Of a DNA stretch of 64,000 nucleotides, positions 37,490 to 47,389 are shown piece after piece. Each line of letters opens with the position of its first letter. Position 1 is the stretch's first letter. Under the pieces are notes generated by a model. The model saw nothing but the letters and a program-made list of their open reading frames with translations. It had not been told where the DNA came from and did not search any database. The position numbers were made by a program, and so were the translations under genes. Origin of the DNA: Bog-473 sp963730785 (GTDB taxonomy: Bacteria > Actinomycetota > Acidimicrobiia > Acidimicrobiales > RAAP-2); contig CAVSTF010000010.1 in NCBI GenBank assembly GCA_963730785.1, forward strand, positions 1,100,800-1,164,799, in the 5' to 3' direction.

Positions 37490-38689
37490 ATGGAAGTGCC
37501 CATGGACAAGGACCAGACCACCAGTTTGATGGCCTCCCGTGCCCCGGCGCTCGATGGGATGCGAGCCGTTTTGGTACTCGGCGTGATCGCCTTTCACCTA
37601 TGGGGCGACAGTGAGGGATGGAAGATCGATCCCGGGAGTGTGGCCGTGATCGGCTTCTTCGCTCTTTCCGGTTACCTCATCACCGGATTGCTCATTAAGG
37701 AGCACGACAGCACCGGCCGCATTCACATGCGGTACTTCTACGCCCGGCGGGCGTTGCGGCTCTTGCCCGCTCTGATGTTCTTCCTGGCGGTGTGGTTCCT
37801 GGTTGATCTGTGCTTCCAACATGGCCAGTTCCTGGCCACCGTGCCCAGTGCCAACACACCGGGCAGCCCTGTCTCCTGGGTCACTGGACTCGAAGGGGTG
37901 GGAGCGGCGTTGACGTACGTGACCAACTGGCTGTGCGCGGCATCGGTCTGGCATCTGTGGCACGGCTACAGCCCAATCAGTCACCTTTGGACGCTGGCCG
38001 TCGAAGAGCAATTCTATGTGCTCTGGGCTCCGGTCATGTTGGTATTGCTTCGCCTGCGTCGACAGTCCGCCACCCTCATCGCCGCCGGCATCGCCATGTT
38101 CGCGCTACTGGATCCGATTCTCATGTCGTCCTCAAACTTCAACCGGGTGTACTTCGGCACTGATACTCGGTGCGCCGCGCTCTTCTGCGGAGCAGTCTGC
38201 GCCTTCATGACCAGTCGAGGCACCTGGAGCTTTCTACGCAAGGCAGTGTGGGCGCCGGCCTTGGGCGCCGTACTCGTCGCCCTGATCGCATGGTCCTGCT
38301 ACGCCATGCGCCAGGAAGGACATCGAGCGACCTGGAATGCCGGCCTCGTGGTGGGCACGCTGGCCTGCTCCATGGGCGTGGTCTATCTGGCCGAACGACC
38401 ACTCGCCATGGCTGGGCGACTGTTTTCGAACAAGCTATTGGTCGGCATCGGTCAGCGCTCCTACGCGCTGTACCTGTGGTCCTACGTGCTGAACACCTGG
38501 CTGCGCGACACCGGTTTCTGGGAGTCGTTCCTCGTCATCGGTGGATCATTCCTGGCCGCCGAGATCTCTTACCGATTGGTCGAGCTGCCGGCGCTCAGTT
38601 TCAAGCACCACTTCTCGACCATCCCGGTCGAGCCGACCCCCACCGAGATCGAAAGGATGCTGGCCACCGCCACGCTCGCCTTGGTCTAA
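37490..38689 (+). CDS. Acyltransferase-3 family membrane protein (OafA-like)
   Basis: An integral-membrane acyltransferase of the OafA/YrhL type that acetylates or acylates surface carbohydrates. It begins with the family signature PALDGMRAVLVLGVIAFHL, followed by VAVIGFFALSGYLITGLLI, RYFYARRALRLLPALMFFLA and the loop SHLWTLAVEEQFYVLWAPVM (the characteristic LWSLxVEEQFY motif). About ten hydrophobic spans and roughly 399 residues match the family. ATG 37490 is preferred to a TTG two codons earlier. It is downstream of a terminator and so probably has its own promoter. Confidence 0.88.
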   Translation: MEVPMDKDQTTSLMASRAPALDGMRAVLVLGVIAFHLWGDSEGWKIDPGSVAVIGFFALSGYLITGLLIKEHDSTGRIHMRYFYARRALRLLPALMFFLAVWFLVDLCFQHGQFLATVPSANTPGSPVSWVTGLEGVGAALTYVTNWLCAASVWHLWHGYSPISHLWTLAVEEQFYVLWAPVMLVLLRLRRQSATLIAAGIAMFALLDPILMSSSNFNRVYFGTDTRCAALFCGAVCAFMTSRGTWSFLRKAVWAPALGAVLVALIAWSCYAMRQEGHRATWNAGLVVGTLACSMGVVYLAERPLAMAGRLFSNKLLVGIGQRSYALYLWSYVLNTWLRDTGFWESFLVIGGSFLAAEISYRLVELPALSFKHHFSTIPVEPTPTEIERMLATATLALV

Positions 38690-38779
38690 GCCTCGTCACT
38701 CTGTCCACCTGCAACCGGGGGGTGACCAGACGGCACGACACACTCATGGTTCCATGGGCGCGTGCCCAACCGCGCCCCG

Positions 38780-39728
38780 GTGATCCACCGATCGCTGCTG
38801 GGCTGTTGCGGTCGGTCTGGCGGCCCTCGTCGTGGGGGTGAGTTCGGCCGCGGCATCGAGCGCCGGCACGACGGGAAAGGCCCATTCGAAGGCCTCTCCG
38901 GGTGTGGTGTTGCATGGTCCCACCTGGCAGGGCGAGCGCACGGTGACCTATTGCCGGGAGGGCGGTACCCCACTGCAGATGTCCCTCTTCGCCCCCAATC
39001 CGGTGAACCATCCGGTCGCCGCCGTGATGCAGGTCCATGGGGGTGGGTGGCAGACGGGTCAGCGCTTCGTCTCGCTTTCCCAATCGTTGACGGCCACCGA
39101 CTTGGTGCGAGCCGGCTTTGTCGTCGCCTCCATCGACTACCGACTCGCTCCCTTGCGACAGTGGCCGGATCAGATCATCGATGTTGAGTGCGCCGCTCGC
39201 TTCCTCCACACCCACGCGGCCCAGCTCGGCATCGACCCGGACCGCATCGCCGCCTGGGGCGACAGTGCAGGTGGCCAACTGGTCAGCCTGCTCGGGACCG
39301 ATAACCACTCACTGCCATGGGACAAGGGGCCATACCCCGAGGCGTCGGATCACATGGCGGCCATCGTCGATGAATTCGGTCCGGCTCAACTCGGCGCCAC
39401 CGACTGGCCCCACTACACGGCGGTCATGATCCGCACCGTCTTCGGCGCCTGGCCGAACGCAGTAGCCCCGGCCCTCATTTCAGCCAGTCCAGTGACCTAT
39501 GTCGCGCCCAACGACCCGCCGTTCCTCATACTCCAAGGCACAGCCGACCAGATCGTCCCCGAGAGTCAGTCAGAGATTTTTGCCCAACATCTACGGGCGG
39601 CCAAAGTGCCGGTCGACCTGGTGCTGGTGAACCACGGTCGCCACGGACTGGCCACGCAGAACGAGGTGCCGTCCGCCTACGACATCTCCTCCATCATCAC
39701 GAACTTTCTCACCCGCACCCTTCACTAA
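38780..39728 (+). CDS. Secreted alpha/beta-hydrolase esterase, N-terminus frameshifted
   Basis: A hormone-sensitive-lipase-like or feruloyl-esterase-like hydrolase. An N-terminal signal sequence reads AVAVGLAALVVGVSSAAASS, but the start lies in another frame (GTG 38780, IHRSLLG), so one break near 38800 is likely. The catalytic parts are intact: VMQVHGGGWQTGQRFVS (oxyanion), IDYRLAPLRQWPDQI, AAWGDSAGGQLVSLLG (nucleophile Ser), LQGTADQIVPESQS (Asp) and LVNHGRHGLATQ (His). The protein is probably exported. Substrate unknown. Confidence 0.8.
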
Positions 39729-39735
39729 GGGCGAG

Positions 39736-41358
39736 TTATTCGGCCGGTGCCGCCAGCGACTCGCGCACGAGCATTGCTGCAGTGGAGCCTTCGCCCACGG
39801 CCGCGGCCACGCGCTTGATGGAGCCGGCGCGGATGTCCCCAGCCGCGAACACACCGGGCACTGAGGTCTCAAGCCAATCCGCTCCATCGCGTCCAGTGAC
39901 GACGAAACCGTGGTCATCGAGCTCGACCAAGCCGTCGAGCCATTCCGTGTGCGGAATCGCGCCGATGAAGACAAAGAGCGCATCAGCCGGAACCTCGACC
40001 TGAGTGCCGGTGGTGGTGTCTTCGAGCACCAGTGCCTCGAGCTGTTGATCGCCCAGGGCCTCAGCCACCTGCACGTTGCAGCGAATCGAGAGGTTGGCCG
40101 TACCCTCCAGCTGCGTGATGAGGTAATCCGACATGCTGTATCGGAGCGAGTCCTTACGAACGAGAACCGTCACCTGGGCGCCGGCAGCCGCCAAATGTGC
40201 CGCCGCTTGTCCGGCCGAATTGCCGCCGCCGAGGATGAACACGTTCAGGCCGGCCATTGATGAGGCCTCGCCTGCCGCGGCACCGTAAAGCACCCCGCGG
40301 CCGATGAGCGCATCGACCGAGGGCACGCCCGAGCGTCGATAGGTGACGCCCCCGGCCAGAATCACGCGCTTCGTCCGGATGACCTCTCCGTCCGCGAACG
40401 ACACGACCAGGTCCTCGCCGGCGCGAGTCAGGCCAATGGCCATTCGGGTCGCCACAATCTCGGCGCCCAATTGCTCGGCCTGTCGGTGGGCCTGAGCGGC
40501 GAGGTCGGCGCCCCGGACCCCCCACGAGAATCCCAGGTAATTGCGGATCCTGGTGCTGGTACTGGCCTGACCGCCAACGGCGGCGACCTCGAGGAGCACC
40601 GTTCGAAGGCCTTCGGAAGCCGCATACACGGCAGCAGCCAGACCAGCCGGTCCGGCACCCACGACAGTGACGTCGTAGAGGCCACCATCGGGTCGGGTGC
40701 GTACCCCGATCGCTTCGACCAGATCAGCCGCCGTCGGCGCCGCCAACGTCCGACCATCCCATAACAACACGGCGGGCAGCTCCAGCCCGGCTAGCGGTCC
40801 TTCAATCAACGCTCGACCGTCCGGCGATTCGGACGTGTGCAGTTGCGTCGCCACCCTATTGCTCACCAGTAACTGTGCCAGGGCCTGGCCCTGGCCAAAT
40901 CCTGGTTGGTCGACGATGGTGACCTTGTCGAACCGCAGTTGGTTGTCGTAGGCCCACAGACGCAGCGACTCGCTGACGACGGGGTAGAGCTCCTCTTCGG
41001 GTGAAGCCCAGGGGTAGCCCACGTAGTAATCGACTTGACCGAGGGTCATGGCCCGATTGAGGTCCATAGCGACCGAGGTGTCGCCAACCTCGACCACGGC
41101 GATGCGTCTAGCCGTCGCATGTGCCGCACTCACTACATGCAATGCCGCGACATCGACGGTGCCGATCGGCGCTAAGGCAACTGCGATCGACCCACTTGCC
41201 GCGAGTGCGGCGTCGAGTTCGTCACCGGGTGCAACGGCCACAATCCGATAGTCCGCACCAAACCGACGCTCCAGCGAGTCACCCGTGGCCTGCCGGAGCG
41301 TCTCATCGGTGGCGACGACAAGAATCGATGCCGCCTCGGGGCCGGCCTGAGGAATCAA
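39736..41358 (-). CDS. TrxR-like FAD oxidoreductase fused to an N-terminal receiver-like domain
   Basis: An intact 540-residue fusion. Residues 10-130 resemble a receiver domain (ASILVVATDETLRQATGDSL), then comes a thioredoxin-like middle part (KVTIVDQPGFGQGQALAQLL). The C-terminal 320 residues form a thioredoxin-reductase-like flavoprotein: VTVVGAGPAGLAAAVYAASE, EVAAVGGQASTSTRIRNYLG, VFILGGGNSAGQAAAHLAAA and VFAAGDIRAGSIKRVAAAVG. The site of the redox CxxC reads GVLYGAAAGEAS, with no cysteine, so disulfide reduction by the usual mechanism is unlikely. It overlaps the SRPBCC gene upstream (ATGA). Confidence 0.85.
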   Translation of the reverse strand: MIPQAGPEAASILVVATDETLRQATGDSLERRFGADYRIVAVAPGDELDAALAASGSIAVALAPIGTVDVAALHVVSAAHATARRIAVVEVGDTSVAMDLNRAMTLGQVDYYVGYPWASPEEELYPVVSESLRLWAYDNQLRFDKVTIVDQPGFGQGQALAQLLVSNRVATQLHTSESPDGRALIEGPLAGLELPAVLLWDGRTLAAPTAADLVEAIGVRTRPDGGLYDVTVVGAGPAGLAAAVYAASEGLRTVLLEVAAVGGQASTSTRIRNYLGFSWGVRGADLAAQAHRQAEQLGAEIVATRMAIGLTRAGEDLVVSFADGEVIRTKRVILAGGVTYRRSGVPSVDALIGRGVLYGAAAGEASSMAGLNVFILGGGNSAGQAAAHLAAAGAQVTVLVRKDSLRYSMSDYLITQLEGTANLSIRCNVQVAEALGDQQLEALVLEDTTTGTQVEVPADALFVFIGAIPHTEWLDGLVELDDHGFVVTGRDGADWLETSVPGVFAAGDIRAGSIKRVAAAVGEGSTAAMLVRESLAAPAE

Positions 41359-41864
41359 CCTCCGTCACCATTTCGACCTGCTGCCTCGGCGCCCGCACTC
41401 AGGCGCTCGAGCGTTGAGCGCATGCCTTCGAGCAATTCCTTATGGCGGTTCAGCGGCACATCGATGATGCGGGCCCACGTCGGGATCCACCGCACCTTGT
41501 AGCCCTCGGTCACTCGGGTGCGACCGTCGCCGAGGCGTTCAAACCGGTAGTGCCATTCCGTCGATGGTCGACCGCCCTCGTCGGTGATGAAACTGAACGC
41601 GGCACCGGGCTCGGCCACCAGGACCGTGCCATGGCGCTTGTAACGGATGCGTCGCCCGGGTCCGACTGCGTTGTGACCGACGAACGTGGTACCTGCAACT
41701 GGCGCTGATACGTCGCCTTCCCACTCGACAAGCTCACACTCCGGACTCCATTCACCGATGCGCGGTAGATCCGAAATCATTGTGTAGAGCGTCGTGGCGT
41801 CGGCCTCGATATCGAGTGAGACGCTGTCCTCCGTCAACCAGAACCGCTGGTTCTTCGGTGCCAT
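41355..41864 (-). CDS. SRPBCC-family protein
   Basis: A 169-residue START-like domain protein: TEDSVSLDIEADATTLYTMI, SDLPRIGEWSPECELVEWEG, RIRYKRHGTVLVAEPGAAFS and the terminal helix KELLEGMRSTLERLSAGAEA. It likely binds a hydrophobic ligand. Its stop overlaps the start of the FAD-oxidoreductase gene as ATGA, forming a two-gene unit. It is distinct in sequence from the SRPBCC gene at 33.4 kb. Confidence 0.82.
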   Translation of the reverse strand: MAPKNQRFWLTEDSVSLDIEADATTLYTMISDLPRIGEWSPECELVEWEGDVSAPVAGTTFVGHNAVGPGRRIRYKRHGTVLVAEPGAAFSFITDEGGRPSTEWHYRFERLGDGRTRVTEGYKVRWIPTWARIIDVPLNRHKELLEGMRSTLERLSAGAEAAGRNGDGG

Positions 41865-41998
41865 CGCGCCTCCCCTTTTTTGCGGTGTCCGTCACCGACG
41901 AGGCGAGACTAGCGGCGGGAACTGAAAGATCCCTGAGCCCTTCGACCTCCAGTGCATCCCAAAGAAAGTGGTCCGCTAAATGGGCTCACCACAAGGAG

Positions 41999-42071
41999 TA
42001 GGGCTGGTGGGGATCGAACCCACGGCCGAGGGATTATGAGTCCCCTGCTCTAACCACTGAGCTACAGCCCC
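41999..42071 (-). tRNA. tRNA with CAU anticodon (Met elongator or Ile2)
   Basis: Read on the minus strand the cloverleaf is complete: acceptor GGGGCTG/CAGCCCT (one G-T pair), D-arm GCTC/GAGC, anticodon stem GGGGA/TCCCT around CTCATAA, and T-arm GTGGG-TTCGATC-CCCAC. The total is 73 bases without encoded CCA. The CAU anticodon fits elongator Met or, after lysidine modification, Ile2. The D-arm text AGCTCAGTGGTTAGAGCAGG resembles known Ile2 tRNAs, so Ile2 is a real possibility. Confidence 0.93.
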
Positions 42072-42171
42072 GTGCCATGCCGATCAGAATGGCCGGCGAC
42101 GAGAAGGGTACCGGACCCCGAACAACGGCCTGCTGAGTTTCGATCTCGGCAACCTGGGTACCCGTTCACAC

Positions 42172-42723
42172 ATGGCCGAATTCCTGACTGACGTCGAAAC
42201 CCTCCGCAAGAACGCCCGCATCCACATTGAGAAGGGCCCGATTACCGACGCCTATGGGGCCGATCTGGACCGGGTCATCGCCGTGCTCAATGAGGCCCTG
42301 GCCACCGAGCTGGTGTGCGTCCTGCGTTACAAGCGCCATTTCTATATGGCCGAGGGGGTCGACTCGGCCCCCATCGCGGCCGAGTTTGCCCAGCACGCCC
42401 TCGAAGAGCAGGGCCACGCCGACCAGATTGCGGCCCGGATTGTGCAGCTTCAGGGCGAGCCGGATTTCAACCCGGCCACACTGGAGGAGCGCAGTCACGC
42501 CGAATACGTGCCCGGCACCGACCTGCTGGACATGGTCAAGGAAGACCTGGTGGCCGAGCGGGTGGCCATCGCCTCCTACTCCGAAATGATCGACTGGCTG
42601 GGCACCAAGGACACCACCACGCGACGCATGCTCGAGGGCATTCTGGCGGTCGAGGAAGAGCACGCCGACGACCTGCTCACCTTCCTCAAGAATCTCGACC
42701 CCTCAGGGAGCAACTCCCATTAG
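42172..42723 (+). CDS. Ferritin-like / bacterioferritin-type protein
   Basis: A 183-residue four-helix-bundle protein. The di-iron pattern is visible: LNEALATELVCVLRYKRHFY, EFAQHALEEQGHADQIAARI (ExxH), ERVAIASYSEMIDWLG and LAVEEEHADDLLTFLKNL (ExxH). It may store or oxidise iron, or act like a Dps-type stress protein. It is intact, starts at ATG 42172 and is followed 17 bases later by a small membrane protein gene. Confidence 0.83.
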   Translation: MAEFLTDVETLRKNARIHIEKGPITDAYGADLDRVIAVLNEALATELVCVLRYKRHFYMAEGVDSAPIAAEFAQHALEEQGHADQIAARIVQLQGEPDFNPATLEERSHAEYVPGTDLLDMVKEDLVAERVAIASYSEMIDWLGTKDTTTRRMLEGILAVEEEHADDLLTFLKNLDPSGSNSH

Positions 42724-42740
42724 GGACTAATCTCCCGGGC

Positions 42741-43271
42741 GTGCCTTCCACCCCCTCGACCTGCACGAATTGCAGCGGCGTCGTCCCCGCCGGAGCTTTC
42801 AGCTGTCCCAGCTGTGGACAGGCCGTTGCCAAGGGGTCCGGCGTGAAGTTCAATGCGTCGGCACTCACCACGGCAGACCGCACCATCGGCATCGCCACCT
42901 TCGTACTGTTCATTTCGCTGTTGTTCCTGCCCTGGTTCAACATCGACGGACTGACCGGCGGCGCCCTGGCGGCTCACGGCTATCTCTATCTGACGCTGTT
43001 CGTCTCCATCGGCGTCTTGAGCCTCATCGGCGGGCATGCCCTGGGCATCATCAAGATGCCCGAAGGCGCGTCCGTGAGCCGGGATCAGATGTTGGTCATC
43101 GGCACCGCCGTGAACTTCGTCTTCGTCTTGGTCGGCTTCCTGCTCAAGCCAGCCGGATTCGCCAACTTCAGCGTCGGCTGGAGCTATGGCGCCTTCATCG
43201 GCCTGGCCGCTGCCGTCGTCGCCGTCATCCCCGTCGGCCTCCCGGCCATCCGGGCCCGCCGAGGGAGATAA
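42741..43271 (+). CDS. Zinc-ribbon membrane protein
   Basis: A 176-residue protein with an N-terminal zinc ribbon (TCTNCSGVVPAGAFSCPSCG, two CxxC pairs) followed by four to five hydrophobic spans, including TFVLFISLLFLPWFNIDGL and LVIGTAVNFVFVLVGFLLKP. Such zinc-ribbon membrane proteins are common and uncharacterised. The GTG at 42741 lies 17 bases after the ferritin-like stop. Confidence 0.72.
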   Translation: MPSTPSTCTNCSGVVPAGAFSCPSCGQAVAKGSGVKFNASALTTADRTIGIATFVLFISLLFLPWFNIDGLTGGALAAHGYLYLTLFVSIGVLSLIGGHALGIIKMPEGASVSRDQMLVIGTAVNFVFVLVGFLLKPAGFANFSVGWSYGAFIGLAAAVVAVIPVGLPAIRARRGR

Positions 43272-43274
43272 CCC

Positions 43275-43529
43275 CTACTGCAGGTATCCCTCGACGGTCT
43301 CGGCTGAACGAGTGGTCGCCTCATCAGGACTGCGGCCGGCGTCACGCTTGGCCCGCCGTTGACGCAACGTGTCCCACAACTGGTCCAGCGTCACCTCAAT
43401 GGACTTCAGGCGTTTCCGCTCGTCGTCCGACAGGCCTTGGCCGACATGGGCTTCTTCGAGCTTCTGCTCTTCCTCGGCCAGCGCACTGATATTGGCGACG
43501 ATCTCCGCATCCGCTTCATTCATCTGCAT
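43275..43529 (-). CDS. DUF2630 family protein
   Basis: A small acidic and helical protein of about 84 residues: IVANISALAEEEQKLEEAHV, DERKRLKSIEVTLDQLWDTL and RQRRAKRDAGRSPDEATTRS, which is the DUF2630 signature. Function unknown; restricted largely to actinobacteria. An alternative start two codons downstream (43523) is equally likely. It lies just downstream of lon on the same strand. Confidence 0.8.
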   Translation of the reverse strand: MQMNEADAEIVANISALAEEEQKLEEAHVGQGLSDDERKRLKSIEVTLDQLWDTLRQRRAKRDAGRSPDEATTRSAETVEGYLQ

Positions 43530-43552
43530 CTCCCGTTCTGGGTGAACTCGAC

Positions 43553-45920
43553 TCAGGCTACGTCGGAAAGCTGATGGTCATGCCCTTGACCATCAGCCTC
43601 CTCGTCCGCAGCCAAAGCCGGTGCCAAGACATCGGCGATGGTGGTGGCCAGGTGGAAGGTCATGACCGAGCGCACTTCCTCGGGCACGTCCTCCAAGTCC
43701 GGGCCATTGCGCACCGGCAGGACCACTTCCTTCAGTCCTGCCCTGTGTGCCGCCAACACCTTCTGCTTGACGCCGCCGATCGGCAACACCCGACCTTGCA
43801 GCGTCACCTCACCAGTCATGCCGACCACCGATCGCACCGGCACGCCACGCAACAGGCTGACGAGTGCCGTGGTCATGGTGACCCCAGCCGACGGACCGTC
43901 CTTGGGGACGGCGCCGGCCGGCACGTGCACGTGGAACCGCTTCTTGGCGAAGATGGTCGGATCGATCCCGAGTTCGACCGCGTGCGACCGCACGTAGGAG
44001 AGGGCGATTTCCGCCGACTCCTTCATGACGTCGCCCAACTGCCCGGTCAGGGTCAAGCCTTCCGGCCCGTCCGACATGCTGGCCTCAACGAAGAGGACGT
44101 CGCCGCCCGCACCCGTCACGGCCAGTCCGGTCACCACGCCAGGCACACTGGTCCGGTCGGCCGCTTCAAAGAAGAAGCGGGGTCGACCCAACCACCCACG
44201 CACGTCGTCACCGTCAACGGTCACCGGTGCCTCACGCTCGCCGGCCGCCAACTTGGTGGCCACCTTGCGCAACAGCCGTCCGATCTCACGCTCCAATGAC
44301 CGGACGCCCGCCTCACGGGTGTAGTCGGCCACAATGTTCCGAAGCGCCTCGTCGGTCACCACGACTTCGTTCCTCATGCAGGGCAGCCCGCTCACGTTGC
44401 CGGGCCACCAAGTGGTGACGAGCGATCGAGACCTTCTCCGATTCGGTGTAGCCGTCCAACCGAATGACTTCCATGCGGTCGAGCAGCGGTCCGGGGATGG
44501 TGTCGATGACGTTGGCCGTGGCGATGAACAGCACCTTCGAGAGGTCGAGATCGACCTCCAGGTAGTGATCACGGAAGGTGTGGTTTTGCGCCGGGTCCAA
44601 CACCTCGAGCAGGGCCGACGAGGGATCTCCTCGATAGTCCCCACCCAACTTGTCCACTTCATCCAACACAATGACCGGGTTCATGGTCCCCGCTTCACGC
44701 AGGGCACGCACCAACCGCCCGGGCTGAGCTCCGACGTAGGTCCGACGGTGACCCCGGATTTCGGCCTCGTCCCGCACGCCACCAAGGGCGACCCGGACGA
44801 ACTTACGACCAAGGGCACGCGCCACCGACTCACCGAGCGAGGTCTTACCCACGCCCGGAGGGCCGACCAGGGCCAGGATGGCTCCCGACCCGCGACCGTC
44901 CACCGACTTGAGCCCGCGCTCGGCCTGCAGCTTGCGCACGGCCAGGTGCTCCAAAATCCGCTCTTTCACGTCGGTCAAGCCGTCGTGATCAGCATCGAGG
45001 GTGGCTGACGCCTGGGCGATGTCCAGCGAGTCCTCGGACTCGACGCCCCAGGGCAGCTCGAACACCGTGTCGAGCCACGTCCTGATCCAGCCCGTCTCGG
45101 GGCTTTGATCGCTGGTGCGCTCTAACTTGTCGACCTCACGTTGCACGGCCACCCGCACATGCTCAGGCAGTTCGCGCTCAGCCAACTTGGCTCGGTAGTC
45201 ATCGGGTTCGGCTTCGTCACCATCGCCGAGCTGACCGAGTTCCTTCCGAATGGCCTCCAACTGGCGGCGCAAAAGGAATTCCCTCTGTGTCTTCTCCATG
45301 CCCTCTTCGACATCGGTCTTGATGCGCTCTCGGAGCGCCACGTCGGCCAAGGTGTCCCGGGCCCAACCGAGCACGAGGCGCAACCTGGCCTCAATGTCGA
45401 TGGTCTCGAGCACGTCGACCTTCTGGGTCAAGGTGAGGTCCGGCGAGTAGCCGGCCACATCGGCCAGCCTCCCGGGCTCGGTGATGTCGCGGAGCTGATT
45501 GGCAATACGCCCTGCGCCACGGCTCAGCAGGATGTTCTCCAACACGGCTCGGTATTCCCGCGCCAACTCCACGGCGGCCTCGGTCGGCTCACCCTCATCG
45601 AGCGGCTCGGCCTCGACCCACAGCGCGTCACCGGTACCCGGGACCGCAGTCCCGATGGTGGCCCGCTGGTCACCGCGGATAGCCACGGCCTGGAGGCCAC
45701 CCGGCAGGGCGCCCTCGTCGGTCACCTCGGCGATGACGCCGACGGTGGAATAACGACCTTCGATGTGGGGAACCAGCAGCAGGTGCCCACCGGCGGACCG
45801 GGCGGCGTCAACAGCGGCGCGAGCCTCGTCCGACTCCAGCGCCATGGTGAAGACCATGCCGGGCAGTACCACCCCTGATTTGAGGGGGAGCAACGGGAGT
45901 GTCTGATTTGGGTTCGTCAT
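43553..45920 (-). CDS. lon: ATP-dependent Lon protease, one frameshift
   Basis: Lon is a cytoplasmic AAA+ serine protease degrading misfolded and regulatory proteins. The N-terminal LON domain is LPLLPLKSGVVLPGMVFTMA, the AAA+ module has Walker A ALVGPPGVGKTSLGESVARA and Walker B NPVIVLDEVDKLGGDYRGDP, and the protease domain has the dyad Ser in VPKDGPSAGVTMTTALVSL and the Lys in IGGVKQKVLAAHRAGLKEV. A single frame change near 44385 splits the reading; joined length is about 788 residues, as expected. The ATG at 45920 follows GAGGACAG. No HspR-type inverted repeat is seen upstream. Confidence 0.93.
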
Positions 45921-46048
45921 GATCTGTCCTCTACGGGTCGGAATCAATTCATCTGACTGGTCAACATTCAGGGTTCATCAATCATTCCCGGCCGCCCTGA
46001 GCAGGCACGGAGCCGACCCACCCCTGTCTGCCGCCTACGCTGTAGGGG

Positions 46049-46396
46049 ATGGCTTATGGAATGGGTGGACGCCGATGGGGCCTCTACGGGACCCTCAATC
46101 CCGAACCCTCCAGCGGCACCACGCTGGCCCCCGCTCGACCGGATCCCGAGCTGGACGACGGCGACCACGACCGCATGTCGCACATCGTCCTGGAGGGCTA
46201 CACCCCGAAGAAGGGGCGCAAGCGCGGCTTCGTCTCCACCGGACCGAGCGTCGTTGAAGGCATCGTCAACGGCACCGCCGTACGGGCACTCTGTGGCAAA
46301 GAATGGGTGCCCGGCCGCGACCCCAAGAAGTACGGACTCTGCCCGACCTGCAAGGAAATCGCCGAAGGGATGGGCTGGAAACTCCCAGCCAATTAA
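46049..46396 (+). CDS. DUF3039 domain protein
   Basis: An actinobacterial protein of 115 residues. The DUF3039 pattern is clear: DHDRMSHIVLEGYTPKKGRK, IVNGTAVRALCGKEWVPGRD and KKYGLCPTCKEIAEGMGW, with Cys residues (ALCGK, CPTC) placed as zinc ligands. Function unknown; a structural or nucleic-acid-binding role is possible. It is divergent from lon and convergent with the epimerase gene, whose stop is directly adjacent. Confidence 0.86.
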   Translation: MAYGMGGRRWGLYGTLNPEPSSGTTLAPARPDPELDDGDHDRMSHIVLEGYTPKKGRKRGFVSTGPSVVEGIVNGTAVRALCGKEWVPGRDPKKYGLCPTCKEIAEGMGWKLPAN

Positions 46397-47389
46397 TTAG
46401 TCGAGACGACCAATCTGGCGTAGCCAGTCCGTGGTCAGCGACAGACCCTGATCGAGACTGATCGGGTCATAACCCAAGCGCTTGTAGGTCTTCGAATCGG
46501 TCAATTTCCGAGTCGACGGCTTTTGCGTCGCTGCCTTCTGGGCAATGGCCACCAAGGTAGGCCCGAAGAACTCGACCAGCTGCGGATCATCCGAGGGCTC
46601 AATGTCCTCGACCCGGTGGTCCAACCCGGCCAGCTCGCAGATCCGGTTACAGGCATTGGCGATGCTGACAATGTCCTCGGGCTGGCCGTCGAGCATGTAG
46701 CGCTCACCGGACACGCCCTTGTCGAGGGCCAGAATGCAACCCCGGGCAATGTCCTCCCCATAGACCCAACTGACCGGGAACTTGAGATAGCGCTCAATCT
46801 TCTGGCGCAGCGCCGACGTCAGCACCCGATTGAAGCTGGTGCGACCCAGCGCATTGCTGACCACCGGCGACGGACCGAAGATCGCCCCCGGGTGGGTGCT
46901 CACCACGTCGTGCCCGGCGGCCGCCCGGCTCATGGCATCGAGGAAGGCTGCTTTCTTGGTGATCGTGTACGGATCCGAGCTGGATTCCTTGGTGACCGGC
47001 GCATCTTCCCTGTCCACTCCGCCGCCGGTGTCGAAGAACGTCCCCGTGCTGACCGCCACCACCCGTCGCAGTCCGACCTGCTCGGCCGCATCGAGAATGT
47101 TCTTGGTGCCACCGATGTTCACCGCTTCGAAGTCGGCCAGGTTTTGGCTCGCCCCGCCCAGCAGCGCGGCGCAATGGATGGCGGCGTCACTGCCCTTGGC
47201 GGCGGTGACGACGTCCTCGGCTTCCGTGATGTCGCCGCTGATGACTTCGACGCCCAGTGCCGAGAGCGGTTCGGTGTCGGCGCTACTCCGAGCCAAGGCG
47301 CGAACGTGATCGCCCCGCTCAACCAGAAGCTTGCAGATGTTGGCGCCGGCCAGGCCAGTGGCCCCGGTCACCAAAATGGTTTGGGTCAC
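46397..47389 (-). CDS. NAD-dependent epimerase/dehydratase (extended SDR)
   Basis: A 330-residue extended SDR. The N-terminus TILVTGATGLAGANICKLLV binds NAD(P), HCAALLGGASQNLADFEAVN follows, and the catalytic YTITKKAAFLDAM holds Tyr and Lys. Further parts are VVSTHPGAIFGPSP and RYMLDGQPEDIVSIANACNR. Likely acts on a nucleotide sugar or on a steroid/flavonoid-like substrate. The GTG start overlaps the stop of the carboxymuconolactone-decarboxylase-like gene (GTGA). Confidence 0.85.
   Translation of the reverse strand: MTQTILVTGATGLAGANICKLLVERGDHVRALARSSADTEPLSALGVEVISGDITEAEDVVTAAKGSDAAIHCAALLGGASQNLADFEAVNIGGTKNILDAAEQVGLRRVVAVSTGTFFDTGGGVDREDAPVTKESSSDPYTITKKAAFLDAMSRAAAGHDVVSTHPGAIFGPSPVVSNALGRTSFNRVLTSALRQKIERYLKFPVSWVYGEDIARGCILALDKGVSGERYMLDGQPEDIVSIANACNRICELAGLDHRVEDIEPSDDPQLVEFFGPTLVAIAQKAATQKPSTRKLTDSKTYKRLGYDPISLDQGLSLTTDWLRQIGRLD

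Noticed and set aside
43574..44299. Open frame antisense to lon
   Set aside because: Shadow of the Lon protease domain; the minus-strand reading is strongly conserved.
45921..46048. HspR/HAIR repeat upstream of lon
   Set aside because: No CTTGAGT/ACTCAAG-type inverted repeat is present.
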